Assembly (NCBI GenBank): GCA_022824945.1
Contig: JAJDYX010000049.1
Coordinates: 1 to 64,000, forward strand
Reading direction: 5' to 3'
Source of the DNA: Candidatus Latescibacterota bacterium
GTDB taxonomy: Bacteria > Latescibacterota > UBA2968
DNA: 64,000 bases
The notes beneath the pieces are model-generated. The model was not told where the DNA came from, did no database searches, and saw only the letters and a list, made by a program, of their open reading frames with translations. This document shows positions 25,327-33,749 of the stretch, piece by piece. Every line of letters starts with the position of its first letter. The first letter of the stretch is position 1. The translations under genes were made by a program, and so were the position numbers.

Positions 25327-26187
25327 ATGCGCAACCTCGTAACTCTGGTGGTCATTTTGATCGCAGCGACTATTTTATTGCAATCATCGTGTTATATCGT
25401 GGATGAACGCGAACAGGTCGTCGTCACAGAATTTGGGCAACCCGTACGCACTGTACAGTCCCCGGGTCTGCATTTTAAGATCCCGTTTATCCAGCAATTG
25501 CACACCTTCGAAGATCGCCTGCTGTACAGCGATGCCGATCCCAGACAAATTTACACACAGGACAAGAAAAACCTCATCGTCGATAATTTTGCCCGCTGGC
25601 GCATCACAGATCCACTCAAGTTTCTGGTATCTGTGCAAAATGTTTCTTATGCACAATCGCGCCTGGACGACATCATTTTTTCAGCAGTGCGCGAAGAACT
25701 CGGGCAACGCACGCTGGTCGAGATCGTAGTTACGCACCGCGAGGATATCATGAAAAAAGTGACAGAGCGCTCCCACGAGGCAGCACTCGGACTGGGCATT
25801 GATATCCTCGATGTGCGGATTAAGCGCGCAGACCTGCCGCGCGAAAACAAAAACAACGTGTTTGAACGCATGCGCGCCGAACGCGAACGGCAGGCCAAAG
25901 AATATCGCGCCGAAGGTGAAGAAGAGGCTCTGAAAATTCGCGCGGAAGCCGATCTCGAAGTCGCGCGCCTCAAATCCGAAGCCCTGCAAAAATCGCAGTT
26001 AATTCGCGGCGAAGGCGACGCCGAAGCATTGCGCATCTATGCCGATGCCTTTGAACAAGACCCCCGTTTTTTTCAATTCTGGCGCACCCTCGAAGCCTAT
26101 GAAAAAACCCTGGGCGAAGGAACCACCGTCGTGATGCCACCCACCAGCGATTTCTTCAAGTACCTGACCCAAAAGCGTCCGCGGTAG
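25327..26187 (+). CDS. hflC: FtsH protease modulator HflC
   Basis: SPFH protein of 286 residues, partner of HflK. An N-terminal membrane helix (about 4-22) leads into YIVDEREQVVVTEFGQPVR, then the SPFH core, the RIKRADLPREN segment and a charged coiled coil. GGAGG lies eight bases before the ATG, directly after hflK. A GC-rich hairpin lies ten bases past the stop. Confidence 0.93.
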   Translation: MRNLVTLVVILIAATILLQSSCYIVDEREQVVVTEFGQPVRTVQSPGLHFKIPFIQQLHTFEDRLLYSDADPRQIYTQDKKNLIVDNFARWRITDPLKFLVSVQNVSYAQSRLDDIIFSAVREELGQRTLVEIVVTHREDIMKKVTERSHEAALGLGIDILDVRIKRADLPRENKNNVFERMRAERERQAKEYRAEGEEEALKIRAEADLEVARLKSEALQKSQLIRGEGDAEALRIYADAFEQDPRFFQFWRTLEAYEKTLGEGTTVVMPPTSDFFKYLTQKRPR

Positions 26188-26196
26188 GGATGGCCC

Positions 26197-26226
26197 GCAG
26201 GTGCGGGTTTTCAACCCCGCACCTGC
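26197..26226. repeat. GC-rich hairpin after hflC
   Basis: Perfect 11-bp arms GCAGGTGCGGG and CCCGCACCTGC with an eight-base loop. There is no T run, so it is not a classic terminator; it could be a partial terminator or processing hairpin between hflC and the peptidase gene. Confidence 0.5.
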
Positions 26227-26246
26227 GCCTCAACGAGGCAACTCCC

Positions 26247-27179
26247 ATGTCTGCCCGTTCAACCCAAATCTCGTATCTCTGCTTTCTCCTCCTCTTCTCC
26301 TTTTCCGCAGCAAACGCGACAGAATGGCACAAATTTGAACGCGATGGCCTCGCCTTACATCTCGCGCATAACAATGCGGTTCGGGCAGGGGAATTATTAA
26401 ACGCGCTCCTTATTGGGCGCAACGAAATTCGGCGCAAATTGGGTGGCACACCCGAAATTCCCATAGAGGTTTATCTCGCACCGGACGAAGCTGTTTTTCG
26501 AGAATTGACACACGGGCGGTTGCCGCACTGGAGCGCGGGGGTTGCATTTCTCGAATCGCGCACCATAGTTCTGCGAGCCGGTACCGACAATTTACTACAG
26601 GTTGCGCGGCACGAATTTGCCCACATATTATTGCACGCCATTGCACCCACTCGCGTCCCCGTCTGGTTTCACGAAGGCGTGGCGATGTGGGCGTCACACG
26701 AGTGGCGCTTGCGCCAAAGCGCGGCCGTATTTTACGCAGTCTTTTCAGAAAGCTTAATCCCACTGTCCGAAATTGACGAGGTCTTATCTTTTTCCTCGAC
26801 AAAAGCCGATCTGGCTTATACGGAAAGTCTGCTGGCAGTCTCGTTTTTAATCCGCCTGGGCGGTCCCAATGCCGTGGTCGTCATGCTTTCCGAACTGGAA
26901 GCAGATGCGCCCTTTGAAGTCGCATTATTTCGCGTCACTGGAGAAACACCCCGCGAATTTGAACGGCGATGGCGCGATGATGTACAGGCGCGATTCAGCC
27001 TGATGACACTACTCTTTTCGCCCGATTTGATCTGGCTGTATCTCACCTTGCTCTTGCTACTCGCCTATATATGCGTGAGACTGCGGAATCGCGCGACCTT
27101 GCGGCGGTGGGAAGCCGAAGACGCAGCCGAGGAATTAACCCTGCAATTGCGCGTATATCGCCGAGAGGACGAGCAGTGA
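26247..27179 (+). CDS. Membrane-anchored zinc peptidase, MA-like (gluzincin)
   Basis: Protein of 310 residues with a signal peptide (about 1-24, ending SAANA), a gluzincin zinc site RHEFAHILLH with a third-ligand candidate in VWFHEGVAMW, and a C-terminal membrane helix (LIWLYLTLLLLLAYICV) followed by a short cytoplasmic Arg/Glu tail. The catalytic domain should face the periplasm. The pattern matches the peptidase_MA-like family; substrate unknown. The ATG at 26247 is preferred because it gives a clean signal peptide; an upstream ATG at 26190 lies inside the hairpin region. The last four bases overlap the coaE start. Confidence 0.78.
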   Translation: MSARSTQISYLCFLLLFSFSAANATEWHKFERDGLALHLAHNNAVRAGELLNALLIGRNEIRRKLGGTPEIPIEVYLAPDEAVFRELTHGRLPHWSAGVAFLESRTIVLRAGTDNLLQVARHEFAHILLHAIAPTRVPVWFHEGVAMWASHEWRLRQSAAVFYAVFSESLIPLSEIDEVLSFSSTKADLAYTESLLAVSFLIRLGGPNAVVVMLSELEADAPFEVALFRVTGETPREFERRWRDDVQARFSLMTLLFSPDLIWLYLTLLLLLAYICVRLRNRATLRRWEAEDAAEELTLQLRVYRREDEQ

Positions 27180-27778
27180 TCATAGGCGTAACAGGAGGCA
27201 TTGGCGCAGGCAAGAGTACCGTATGCGCCGTATTTGAAGAAGCTGGCGCGCACATAATCGACGCCGATGCAGTGGGTCACGAAGCACTCCGCGACCCAAT
27301 TGTAATTCGCAACCTGACCGATGTGTTCGGAAGGGAGATCCTGGGTTCCGACGGACAAATCGCACGGCGAGAACTGGGCAAACGGGCCTTTGCCTCTGAC
27401 AAAAACCGCGAAAAACTCAACGCCATCGTATGGCAACCGCTTCGGCAGTTATTGCTGGACAAAATTCACACGGCTCTACATCGAGAACCCACACGTCCCG
27501 TAGTCGTGGATGCGGCCCTGCTGGTCGAGCGCGGCGATCCGAAAAAAATCGTCGATGTACTCGTCGTCGTAACAGCCCCCGAAGCCTTGCGGATTCAGCG
27601 GACAATGGCGCGATTGGGCATCTCCAAAACCGAAGTTGTGGCGCGACTATCCGCACAATTGCCCGAAGAAGACAAAGTTGCGGTCGCGGACTTTGTCGTA
27701 GTCAATGATAAAACCCCCGCCGTGTGTCGCCAGCGCGCGCGGGCTATTTGGAACAAATTGCAATGTGAGGAACAATGA
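27176..27778 (+). CDS. coaE: Dephospho-CoA kinase
   Basis: P-loop kinase of 200 residues catalysing the last step of coenzyme A synthesis. Walker A GVTGGIGAGKSTV lies at the N-terminus, followed by the family motif IIDADAVGHEAL and the lid region with VVVDAALLVERG, then VVVTAPEALRIQR. The start is GTG at 27176, with AGAGG eight bases upstream and a four-base overlap with the peptidase stop; upstream in-frame starts would add an Arg-rich tail copied from the peptidase gene. It also overlaps gcvPA by four bases. Confidence 0.92.
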   Translation: MIIGVTGGIGAGKSTVCAVFEEAGAHIIDADAVGHEALRDPIVIRNLTDVFGREILGSDGQIARRELGKRAFASDKNREKLNAIVWQPLRQLLLDKIHTALHREPTRPVVVDAALLVERGDPKKIVDVLVVVTAPEALRIQRTMARLGISKTEVVARLSAQLPEEDKVAVADFVVVNDKTPAVCRQRARAIWNKLQCEEQ

Positions 27779-29103
27779 ATTACACGCCACATACAGAACG
27801 CGATATCCAGCACATGCTCAACGTGATCGGAGCAGCATCCACAGATGAATTATTTGCCCCCGTTCCCGAATCACTGCGCCTGAACGCGCTCAATTTGCCC
27901 CTGGGAATCAGTGAAATGGAAGCGATGGCATTTGTGCAATCGCTGACCGATCAAAGCGAAACATCCCTATCGTTTTTGGGCGGGGGTGCTTACGATCACT
28001 TTTCGCCCAGCGCGGTCGATGCCATCATTTCACGAGGCGAATTCTTTACAGCCTACACGCCCTATCAGCCCGAGGTGAGCCAGGGAACCCTTCGGGCTAT
28101 TTTTGAATTTCAATCCATGATTTGTGAACTGACCAACATGGAAGTCGCCAATGCCTCCATGTACGACGGCGCTTCTGCACTGGCCGAAGCCGTACTGATG
28201 TCGGTCCGCCTGAACAACCGAACGCGCGTCTTATTACCGCGAAGCCTGCACCCGTTTTACCGCCAGGTGGTAGCGACCTATGTGCGGGGGATAGATCTGG
28301 AACTCGTGGATATTCCCTGGTCTGACTCCGGCGCATTGGATATCGCCGCTTTGAAGCGCGAATTAAACGACCATACCGCCGCCGTAGTCGTACAAAATCC
28401 AAATTTTTTGGGCGTGCTCGAACACTTAGACGAAATTGGCGACCTGATCAACAATACCAGAACAGCTTTTGTGGCCTGCGTCAACCCCATATCCCTGAGC
28501 GCGATTCGCCCACCGGGCGACTTCGGCGCCGATATGGTCGTAGGCGACGGGCAACCACTGGGCCTGCCTCTGTCTTATGGGGGACCTTATGTCGGCTTTT
28601 TTGCGTCACGAGACACACATGTGCGAAAAATGCCCGGTCGTATCTGCGGCCAGACCACCGATGTAGATGGCAAACGCGGCTTTGTACTGACATTGCAAAC
28701 GCGCGAGCAGCACATTCGACGCGAACGCGCCACATCAAACATCTGCACCAACCAGACCCTTTGTGCAACCGCAGCAACCGTGTACCTATCCTCTGTCGGA
28801 CCACAGGGCTTCCGCGAAGTTGGCGAATTGAACTGGCATCAAAGCCATCGCGCTTTGCAGGCATTGACCGCCTTAGACGGCGTACGCCAGAAATTCTCCG
28901 GTCCAATATTCAACGAATTCGTTCTGGAAACAGACCGCAAAGCATCCGATATCCTGACCGCCTTACAACATCGGGGCATCGAAGCCGGCATTGATCTGGG
29001 CCGATTTTATCCCGAACTCGAAAATTGTATCATGACTTGCGTCACAGAAAAACGCACAGACGCCGACATTGATCGCCTCATCCATGCGTGGAGGACATTG
29101 TAA
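27775..29103 (+). CDS. gcvPA: Glycine dehydrogenase (decarboxylating) subunit 1
   Basis: N-terminal half of the split glycine cleavage P-protein, 442 residues. With subunit 2 it decarboxylates glycine and passes aminomethyl to lipoyl H-protein. Characteristic are FLGGGAYDHFSPSAVDAI, EFFTAYTPYQPEVSQGTL and NMEVANASMYDGASA. It lacks the PLP lysine, which is in subunit 2. The start overlaps the coaE stop (ATGA) and the stop overlaps the gcvPB start by one base. No gcvT or gcvH is in the window. Confidence 0.95.
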   Translation: MNYTPHTERDIQHMLNVIGAASTDELFAPVPESLRLNALNLPLGISEMEAMAFVQSLTDQSETSLSFLGGGAYDHFSPSAVDAIISRGEFFTAYTPYQPEVSQGTLRAIFEFQSMICELTNMEVANASMYDGASALAEAVLMSVRLNNRTRVLLPRSLHPFYRQVVATYVRGIDLELVDIPWSDSGALDIAALKRELNDHTAAVVVQNPNFLGVLEHLDEIGDLINNTRTAFVACVNPISLSAIRPPGDFGADMVVGDGQPLGLPLSYGGPYVGFFASRDTHVRKMPGRICGQTTDVDGKRGFVLTLQTREQHIRRERATSNICTNQTLCATAATVYLSSVGPQGFREVGELNWHQSHRALQALTALDGVRQKFSGPIFNEFVLETDRKASDILTALQHRGIEAGIDLGRFYPELENCIMTCVTEKRTDADIDRLIHAWRTL

Positions 29104-30551
29104 TGGACCGCGATAAGTTAATTTTTGAACGCGGCGCGCCAGACAGACGCTGTGTCGCATTTCCCGCTGCTGTAGATTCCGGAACAGAAATTCCCGAAAC
29201 CATGCGCCGCGATGTGCCACCCGGTCTCCCCGAAGTCAGCGAACTGGAACTCGTGCGCCACTACACCGCGCTTTCACAGATGAACTTCAGCATCGACACC
29301 CATTTTTACCCCCTGGGATCCTGTACCATGAAATACAATCCCAGAGTACACGAAAAAGCGGCGCGTATCCCGCAGATCGCGGGATTGCATCCCCTATCCG
29401 AAAATACCCAACCCGCCCTGCAAGTCATCTGGGAAATGGAACAAGTGCTCAAAGCCGTCAGCGGAATGGACGGATTCACCTTTCAACCCACAGCCGGGGC
29501 GCAGGGCGAATTCGTGGGCATATCACTGATCGCCGCCTATCACAGGGCACAGGGCAACGCCAAAAAAGTAGTCCTTATCCCCGACTCTGCCCACGGCACA
29601 AATCCGGCAACCGCGGCAATCTGTGGATATTCAGTACAGGCGATAAAATCAACAGAACGCGGCACAGTCGATGTAGAAGACCTCAAGACGCACTTGACCG
29701 CAGACGTAGCCGGATTGATGTTGACCAACCCCAACACATTTGGCGTATTTGAAGACGAAATTGAAGACATCGCCGCGTTGGTACACGACGTGGGTGGCCT
29801 CTTGTATTACGACGGCGCAAACCTGAATGCCTTTTTGGGCCAGTGCCGTCCCGGTGACATGGGCTTTGACGTCGTACACATCAACTTGCACAAAACATTT
29901 ACCACGCCCCACGGAGGCGGGGGACCAGGCTCTGGTCCCGTAGGCGTAACAAAGGCACTCTTGCCATTCTTACCCCTGCCCGTAGTTTTGAAAGAAGGCG
30001 ATACATTCAAGCTCGACTTTGACCGCCCGGAATCCATCGGCAAAGTGAGTTCATTCTACGGCAATTTTGGCATGGTCATACGCGCATTGGTCTATGCCAA
30101 AATGCTCGGCGCAGAAGGCATGCGCCGCACCAGTGAAATGGCCGTCTTGAACGCCAATTATATCGCGGCAAAACTCGACCCCCACTACGACCGCCCCAAA
30201 AATGCACAACCCATGCACGAAATGGTATTCTCGGCATCGCGACAAAAAAGGGCGAACGGGATCACCGCAACCGATATCGCCAAACGGCTGATCGACTACG
30301 GCGTCCATCCGCCCACCATTTACTTTCCCCTGCCCAACGTAGCGCCCGAAACCATGCTCATCGAACCGACCGAGACCGAAAGTCTCGAACAGGTTGACGA
30401 CTTTATCGAAGCCATGATTCAAATAGCAAAAGAAGCCGAAGAAAATCCCGACCTCCTCAGAGAAGCTCCCCACGCAACACCCGTGCGAAGACTGGACGAA
30501 GCAACCGCCGCGCGAAAACCCATCCTTCGGTTCAAGACCAATAACCCTTGA
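29103..30551 (+). CDS. gcvPB: Glycine dehydrogenase (decarboxylating) subunit 2
   Basis: C-terminal, PLP-binding half of the split P-protein, 482 residues. The PLP lysine is in DVVHINLHKTFTTPHGGGGP. Other family landmarks are FYPLGSCTMKYNP and TFQPTAGAQGEFVG. The start ATG at 29103 shares a base with the gcvPA stop and has GGAGG nine bases upstream; an in-frame start at 29088 would overlap more. The gene's stop codon lies within the -35 box of the following restriction-modification promoter. Confidence 0.95.
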   Translation: MDRDKLIFERGAPDRRCVAFPAAVDSGTEIPETMRRDVPPGLPEVSELELVRHYTALSQMNFSIDTHFYPLGSCTMKYNPRVHEKAARIPQIAGLHPLSENTQPALQVIWEMEQVLKAVSGMDGFTFQPTAGAQGEFVGISLIAAYHRAQGNAKKVVLIPDSAHGTNPATAAICGYSVQAIKSTERGTVDVEDLKTHLTADVAGLMLTNPNTFGVFEDEIEDIAALVHDVGGLLYYDGANLNAFLGQCRPGDMGFDVVHINLHKTFTTPHGGGGPGSGPVGVTKALLPFLPLPVVLKEGDTFKLDFDRPESIGKVSSFYGNFGMVIRALVYAKMLGAEGMRRTSEMAVLNANYIAAKLDPHYDRPKNAQPMHEMVFSASRQKRANGITATDIAKRLIDYGVHPPTIYFPLPNVAPETMLIEPTETESLEQVDDFIEAMIQIAKEAEENPDLLREAPHATPVRRLDEATAARKPILRFKTNNP

Positions 30552-30592
30552 CATATTCAATTATCTATCTATATTCCCCAGGGAATATAGAT
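30548..30592 (+). promoter_or_regulatory. Promoter with perfect palindromic operator
   Basis: TTGACA (30548-30553), 16 bases, then TATATT (30570-30575) form a strong sigma-70 type promoter. A perfect palindrome (30567-30592) with 12-bp arms ATCTATATTCCC and GGGAATATAGAT around CA covers the -10 box. A dimeric repressor bound here would block transcription. The next gene encodes a small HTH protein, the obvious candidate. This resembles control regions that time methylase and nuclease expression in type II systems. Confidence 0.75.
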
Positions 30593-30617
30593 TGTTGATC
30601 TCTTCAGGATCTATACC

Positions 30618-30818
30618 ATGAGCAAGAAAGGCATCTCGCAAGAACTAATTACAACTCGAGAGGCTGCTGAAAATCTTGGATATACAATTCAGCACACACG
30701 CCTGTTGATACGTCGTGGACAAATTGAAGCAACAAAATTTGGCAGAGACTGGCTGGTCGTGCGTGAATCTGTTGTCGAATACAAGACGGGTGGTGCATCG
30801 GACAATTCCGACGAATGA
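30618..30818 (+). CDS. Small HTH protein (excisionase/MerR-like), candidate controller
   Basis: 66 residues. The segment LITTREAAENLGYTIQHTRL followed by LIRRGQIEATKFGRDWLV is a winged HTH of the excisionase (HTH_17) type. It is the first gene after a promoter with a perfect palindrome and precedes the EcoRV-like restriction-modification genes, so it may be the cassette's regulator. It is not a classical HTH_3 C protein. Alternatives are a phage-type excisionase or unrelated regulator. A conventional Shine-Dalgarno is weak. Confidence 0.75.
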   Translation: MSKKGISQELITTREAAENLGYTIQHTRLLIRRGQIEATKFGRDWLVVRESVVEYKTGGASDNSDE

Positions 30819-30864
30819 GCGGAATATATCTGATGAAATAGGGGACAAAAAAAGGAGCGGCGTC

Positions 30865-31236
30865 ATGGCAACACTTGAAGAAGTCAAAGAGGAAATAGGG
30901 CAACTTCGGCTTGAGCACGGCAACAAGCTGACGCAGCTTGAAACAGAAATTGGGCAACTCCGGCTTGAGCACGGCAACAAGTTGACGCAGCTTGAGACTG
31001 GGATTGGCCAACTCCGGCTTGAGCACGGCAACAAGCTGACCCGGCTTGAGACATTGGTTGAACCCATGCCAGAACAATTAAAAAAAATTGAAGAAAGCCT
31101 GAGAGCACTTGAAAGAAGCCATGCCGAACACAAAGGCATGGTAGTCGGCGCGAGATGGATTATCGGAGTTGGGCTTGCGGTGCTGGCGGCCTGTGGTGGC
31201 GTTGCTGGTGCTGTTGTCAGCCATGTTTTGAAGTAA
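30865..31236 (+). CDS. Coiled-coil protein with three 18-residue repeats and C-terminal membrane anchor
   Basis: 123 residues. After MATLEEVKEE come three near-identical 18-residue units starting IGQLRLEHGNKLTQLET, encoded by 54-bp direct repeats (30895-31056). A further helical stretch (EQLKKIEESLRALERSHAEHKG) leads to one transmembrane helix (about 100-120, IIGVGLAVLAACGGVAGAVV). The protein should be a parallel coiled coil anchored at the membrane. AAAGGAG precedes the ATG. Lying between the HTH and methylase genes, it may belong to the restriction cassette or be a passenger; function unknown. Confidence 0.7.
   Translation: MATLEEVKEEIGQLRLEHGNKLTQLETEIGQLRLEHGNKLTQLETGIGQLRLEHGNKLTRLETLVEPMPEQLKKIEESLRALERSHAEHKGMVVGARWIIGVGLAVLAACGGVAGAVVSHVLK
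30895..31056 (+). repeat. Three tandem 54-bp repeats in coding sequence
   Basis: Units at 30895-30948, 30949-31002 and 31003-31056 share GGGCAACTYCGGCTTGAGCA and differ at a few positions. The unit is a multiple of three, so the copy number can vary without frame loss, changing coiled-coil length. Confidence 0.9.
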
Positions 31237-31269
31237 CCCATATAAGAGAGAAGCGTACCGAGGTGACAG

Positions 31270-32178
31270 ATGCATACGAGCAACGTAAAAGCACCGCCCC
31301 TCAAAATTCAAGGCATCAAAACAAAACTCGTTTCATTTATTATGCACAATGTGAAATGGGATGGACAAGGACGGTGGGTTGAACCATTCCTGGGGTCAGG
31401 AGTTGTGGCACTGAACGTCAACCCAGAGAAAGCCCTGCTCGCAGATACTAATGAACACATCATTCACTTCTACCGCGCCATACAAACTGGCGAAATGAAT
31501 CCTTATGATTTGCGCTGCTTTTTAGAACGAGAAGGGAGTGAGCTAAAAGAAAAAGGCCAGGACCACTACTATGAACTGCGTGAACGCTTTAATACACATC
31601 ATTCGCCCTTTGACTTTCTCTTTTTGAATCGCGCGTGTTTTAACGGCATGATGAGATTCAACTCAAAGGGCAAATTTAACGTCCCTTTTTGCAGAAAGCC
31701 CGAAAGATTTGCTCAGGCTTATATCACCAAAATATGCAATCAAGTCGCCTGGGCACTTGAAAGAATAAAGGGAAAAGATTGGCACTTCACGGTTCAGGAT
31801 TGGCGCGACACCCTCAGACAAATTGAGGATTCAGATTTTGTGTACCTCGATCCGCCTTACAATGACAGACATACAGATTATTACAACCAGTGGCGCGACA
31901 GTGATGCAGACGGGTTGGCGCAAGCAGTCAAAAAGTTAAAGGCTCCTTTTGCTTACTCTACCTGGAAGCAAAATAAATACCGTACAAATGATCACCTGAT
32001 CAAGCACTTCTCTGATTTTCCCACGGCGACAAAGGCGCATTTCTATCATATCGGCTCAAAAGAATCGCTCCGCAACGCGATGGAAGAAGCTCTTGTCATG
32101 TCACCAGATTGTGTCGCGAAAAATGAGAAAGACAGTATGTTACCGGACTTTCAGGAACAATTCGCTATTTCTTTTTAG
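31270..32178 (+). CDS. M.EcoRV-like DNA adenine methyltransferase (predicted GATATC)
   Basis: D12-class (Dam-like) N6-adenine methyltransferase of 302 residues. The SAM motif is VEPFLGSGVVALN (about 37-49) and the catalytic motif is DPPY at about 194-197. From memory of M.EcoRV (298 residues) the two align along their length: PPLKIQGIKTKLV, ALLADTNEHIIHFY, DFLFLNRACFNGMMRFNSKG and FNVPFCRKPERFAQAYITKI all have close counterparts. It should protect GATATC from the partner nuclease. GAGGTG precedes the ATG. It converges on the nuclease gene with a four-base overlap. Confidence 0.9.
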   Translation: MHTSNVKAPPLKIQGIKTKLVSFIMHNVKWDGQGRWVEPFLGSGVVALNVNPEKALLADTNEHIIHFYRAIQTGEMNPYDLRCFLEREGSELKEKGQDHYYELRERFNTHHSPFDFLFLNRACFNGMMRFNSKGKFNVPFCRKPERFAQAYITKICNQVAWALERIKGKDWHFTVQDWRDTLRQIEDSDFVYLDPPYNDRHTDYYNQWRDSDADGLAQAVKKLKAPFAYSTWKQNKYRTNDHLIKHFSDFPTATKAHFYHIGSKESLRNAMEEALVMSPDCVAKNEKDSMLPDFQEQFAISF

Positions 32179-32909
32179 CGATATTGTCTCCATATCCTGA
32201 ACTCTGCCAAATTTTTGTATTTCCCTTCACGCTCAGACGCTGATCTTCCGTAATTTCGCCAATATTCTAAAAACTCTTCCTTCGACTGGAAAGGTCCCGA
32301 TTCATTGCGGAAATCATACAAATCCCCCGATATACTTCCAATATTTGCCGTATTTCCACTGCCTGCACTCTCACCAGCTATCTTCCATTTTCGGGCCACA
32401 AACCAGGATACATCTTCGAATGGTAACGGAATTTCATCGAGTCTTTCTAAATCGTAAATGTGATTTGGATCATCTCCAGAAGGTTTTCTTGTATATATAA
32501 AGCCGACCACCCATTCTTCTGCGTACTGACTGTATGGAAACTCGATATTTTTGGTTTCATTCCTGATAAAACTCGTGTAACCCCCAAGTGTAAAACTGAC
32601 TTTTGTCCTTTCTCGACTGCGGTAGGTGGTTTTGACATCTACCGCGATTTTTTTGTCGTCCGCTGCGCTCTCCATTAACGTGAAATCAGGATAGTAATTC
32701 TGAGCTTTTGCTTCCCGAACAATCATTCTATTTTGCTGTGCGACCTGATAAATTACTGGTCTAACGAGCAACTCAAAAACAGTACTCAAAACTTTGGAAT
32801 CAGTACCAAGAGAGTAAATTTTCTCATCCGCTGTTATAATACCTTTGATATCGTAGCTGATATTGTGCTCCTCAAAAATTCTCTCGAATTCAGTTCGAAA
32901 ATCAAGCAT
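32175..32909 (-). CDS. R.EcoRV-like type II restriction endonuclease (predicted GATATC)
   Basis: 244 residues, essentially the length of EcoRV (245). Catalytic residues correspond one-for-one with a one-residue offset: D75 in YYPDFTL, and D91 and K93 in IAVDVKTTY (EcoRV D74, D90, K92), plus E46 in VFELL (E45). The GGYTSFIRN segment and the DNA recognition loop GSGNTANIGSI are conserved; EcoRV has T where this has A at the sixth loop position. A blunt cut at GATATC is predicted. GAGGTG precedes the ATG. Unlike EcoRV as I recall it, the R and M genes converge. More AT-rich than flanking chromosomal genes, consistent with transfer. Confidence 0.9.
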   Translation of the reverse strand: MLDFRTEFERIFEEHNISYDIKGIITADEKIYSLGTDSKVLSTVFELLVRPVIYQVAQQNRMIVREAKAQNYYPDFTLMESAADDKKIAVDVKTTYRSRERTKVSFTLGGYTSFIRNETKNIEFPYSQYAEEWVVGFIYTRKPSGDDPNHIYDLERLDEIPLPFEDVSWFVARKWKIAGESAGSGNTANIGSISGDLYDFRNESGPFQSKEEFLEYWRNYGRSASEREGKYKNLAEFRIWRQYR

Positions 32910-32972
32910 GTTTACACCTCATTTGATCACATCTGTAAAGTATGCTGTCTGGTGACCAGCGATTTTTGATTT

Positions 32973-33749
32973 TTAATCGGCGCAAAAATTCATGGTATTA
33001 ACATTTCCTGTCTTTAGATCATCTAAGGTCATATTATACCACCATGGGAGTTGCGCTCCTGGTCCCAATGCTTCTTTGAATTTGGCATAGTATCTAAGCG
33101 CGATCCTCTTATTCTGTGCCATCTGTTCTTCATAAGGACGACGTTCCACATAGGGTTTATAGCAATCATACAAAAAATCTTTCTCTTTTCCTTCGCTCAG
33201 ACGTCTCACAACACCGAAAAGGTCCATGTGAAAACTCGCAATAATCCGATAAACATCTGCAATAAAAGGCCCATTGGGAAACGCCTTCGCATATTGGTAG
33301 GCGACCTTTATGTTTGGCATTTCTCCAAGTCCATGATACGAACGAACGCCCAGAATTTGTGAAAAAAGGGTGTATTCCCGATACTTGGAATAGGGATCTA
33401 CTTCATGGGCTTTAACGAGAAATTTTTCGGAATACACCAAGGCTTGACTATATGTTCCCCCAGCGTATTTGGATGTTTCTATTCCCAACGCCCGCGTGCG
33501 ATCATTATCGTATTTATAGTAATCTTCATGCTTTTCAATTTTGAAGAGATCGTCAAACTTCGGCAACTCCTCTGAGAGGAACGCTCTCAATTTCCCATCT
33601 AACTCGACGTATTTTTTTACCGTCGGATTTGCAATTATAGCCTCGTATTCAGCATAAAGCTGATCGAGTCGTTGTTGTATGGGATCTTCTCCAAACGCAT
33701 TTGAAGTAATCGCGCACCCCATAAAAATATAGAAAATTATTCTCACCAC
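32973..33749 (-). CDS. Exported hypothetical protein (possible lipoprotein)
   Basis: 258 residues from a GTG start at 33749, chosen because AAGGAGG lies six bases upstream; longer in-frame starts exist. The N-terminus has a hydrophobic export signal (IIFYIFMGCAITSNAFG) with a possible lipobox FMGC. The rest is mostly helical, Tyr- and Lys-rich (LDQLYAEYEAII, EDYYKYDNDRTRALG, YSKYREYTLFSQILG), perhaps a TPR-like fold. No family recognised. It lies behind the restriction endonuclease gene in the same direction, in AT-rich DNA, and may be part of the transferred segment. Confidence 0.6.
   Translation of the reverse strand: MVRIIFYIFMGCAITSNAFGEDPIQQRLDQLYAEYEAIIANPTVKKYVELDGKLRAFLSEELPKFDDLFKIEKHEDYYKYDNDRTRALGIETSKYAGGTYSQALVYSEKFLVKAHEVDPYSKYREYTLFSQILGVRSYHGLGEMPNIKVAYQYAKAFPNGPFIADVYRIIASFHMDLFGVVRRLSEGKEKDFLYDCYKPYVERRPYEEQMAQNKRIALRYYAKFKEALGPGAQLPWWYNMTLDDLKTGNVNTMNFCAD

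Noticed and set aside
26197-26226. Terminator after hflC
   Set aside because: Perfect hairpin but no T run, so it is listed only as a hairpin repeat.
30618-30818. Classical restriction-modification controller (C protein)
   Set aside because: The HTH is of the excisionase/winged type, not HTH_3, so only a candidate regulator role is claimed.
30895-31056. CRISPR-like or regulatory repeat array
   Set aside because: The 54-bp units are contiguous without spacers, in frame, and encode a coiled coil.
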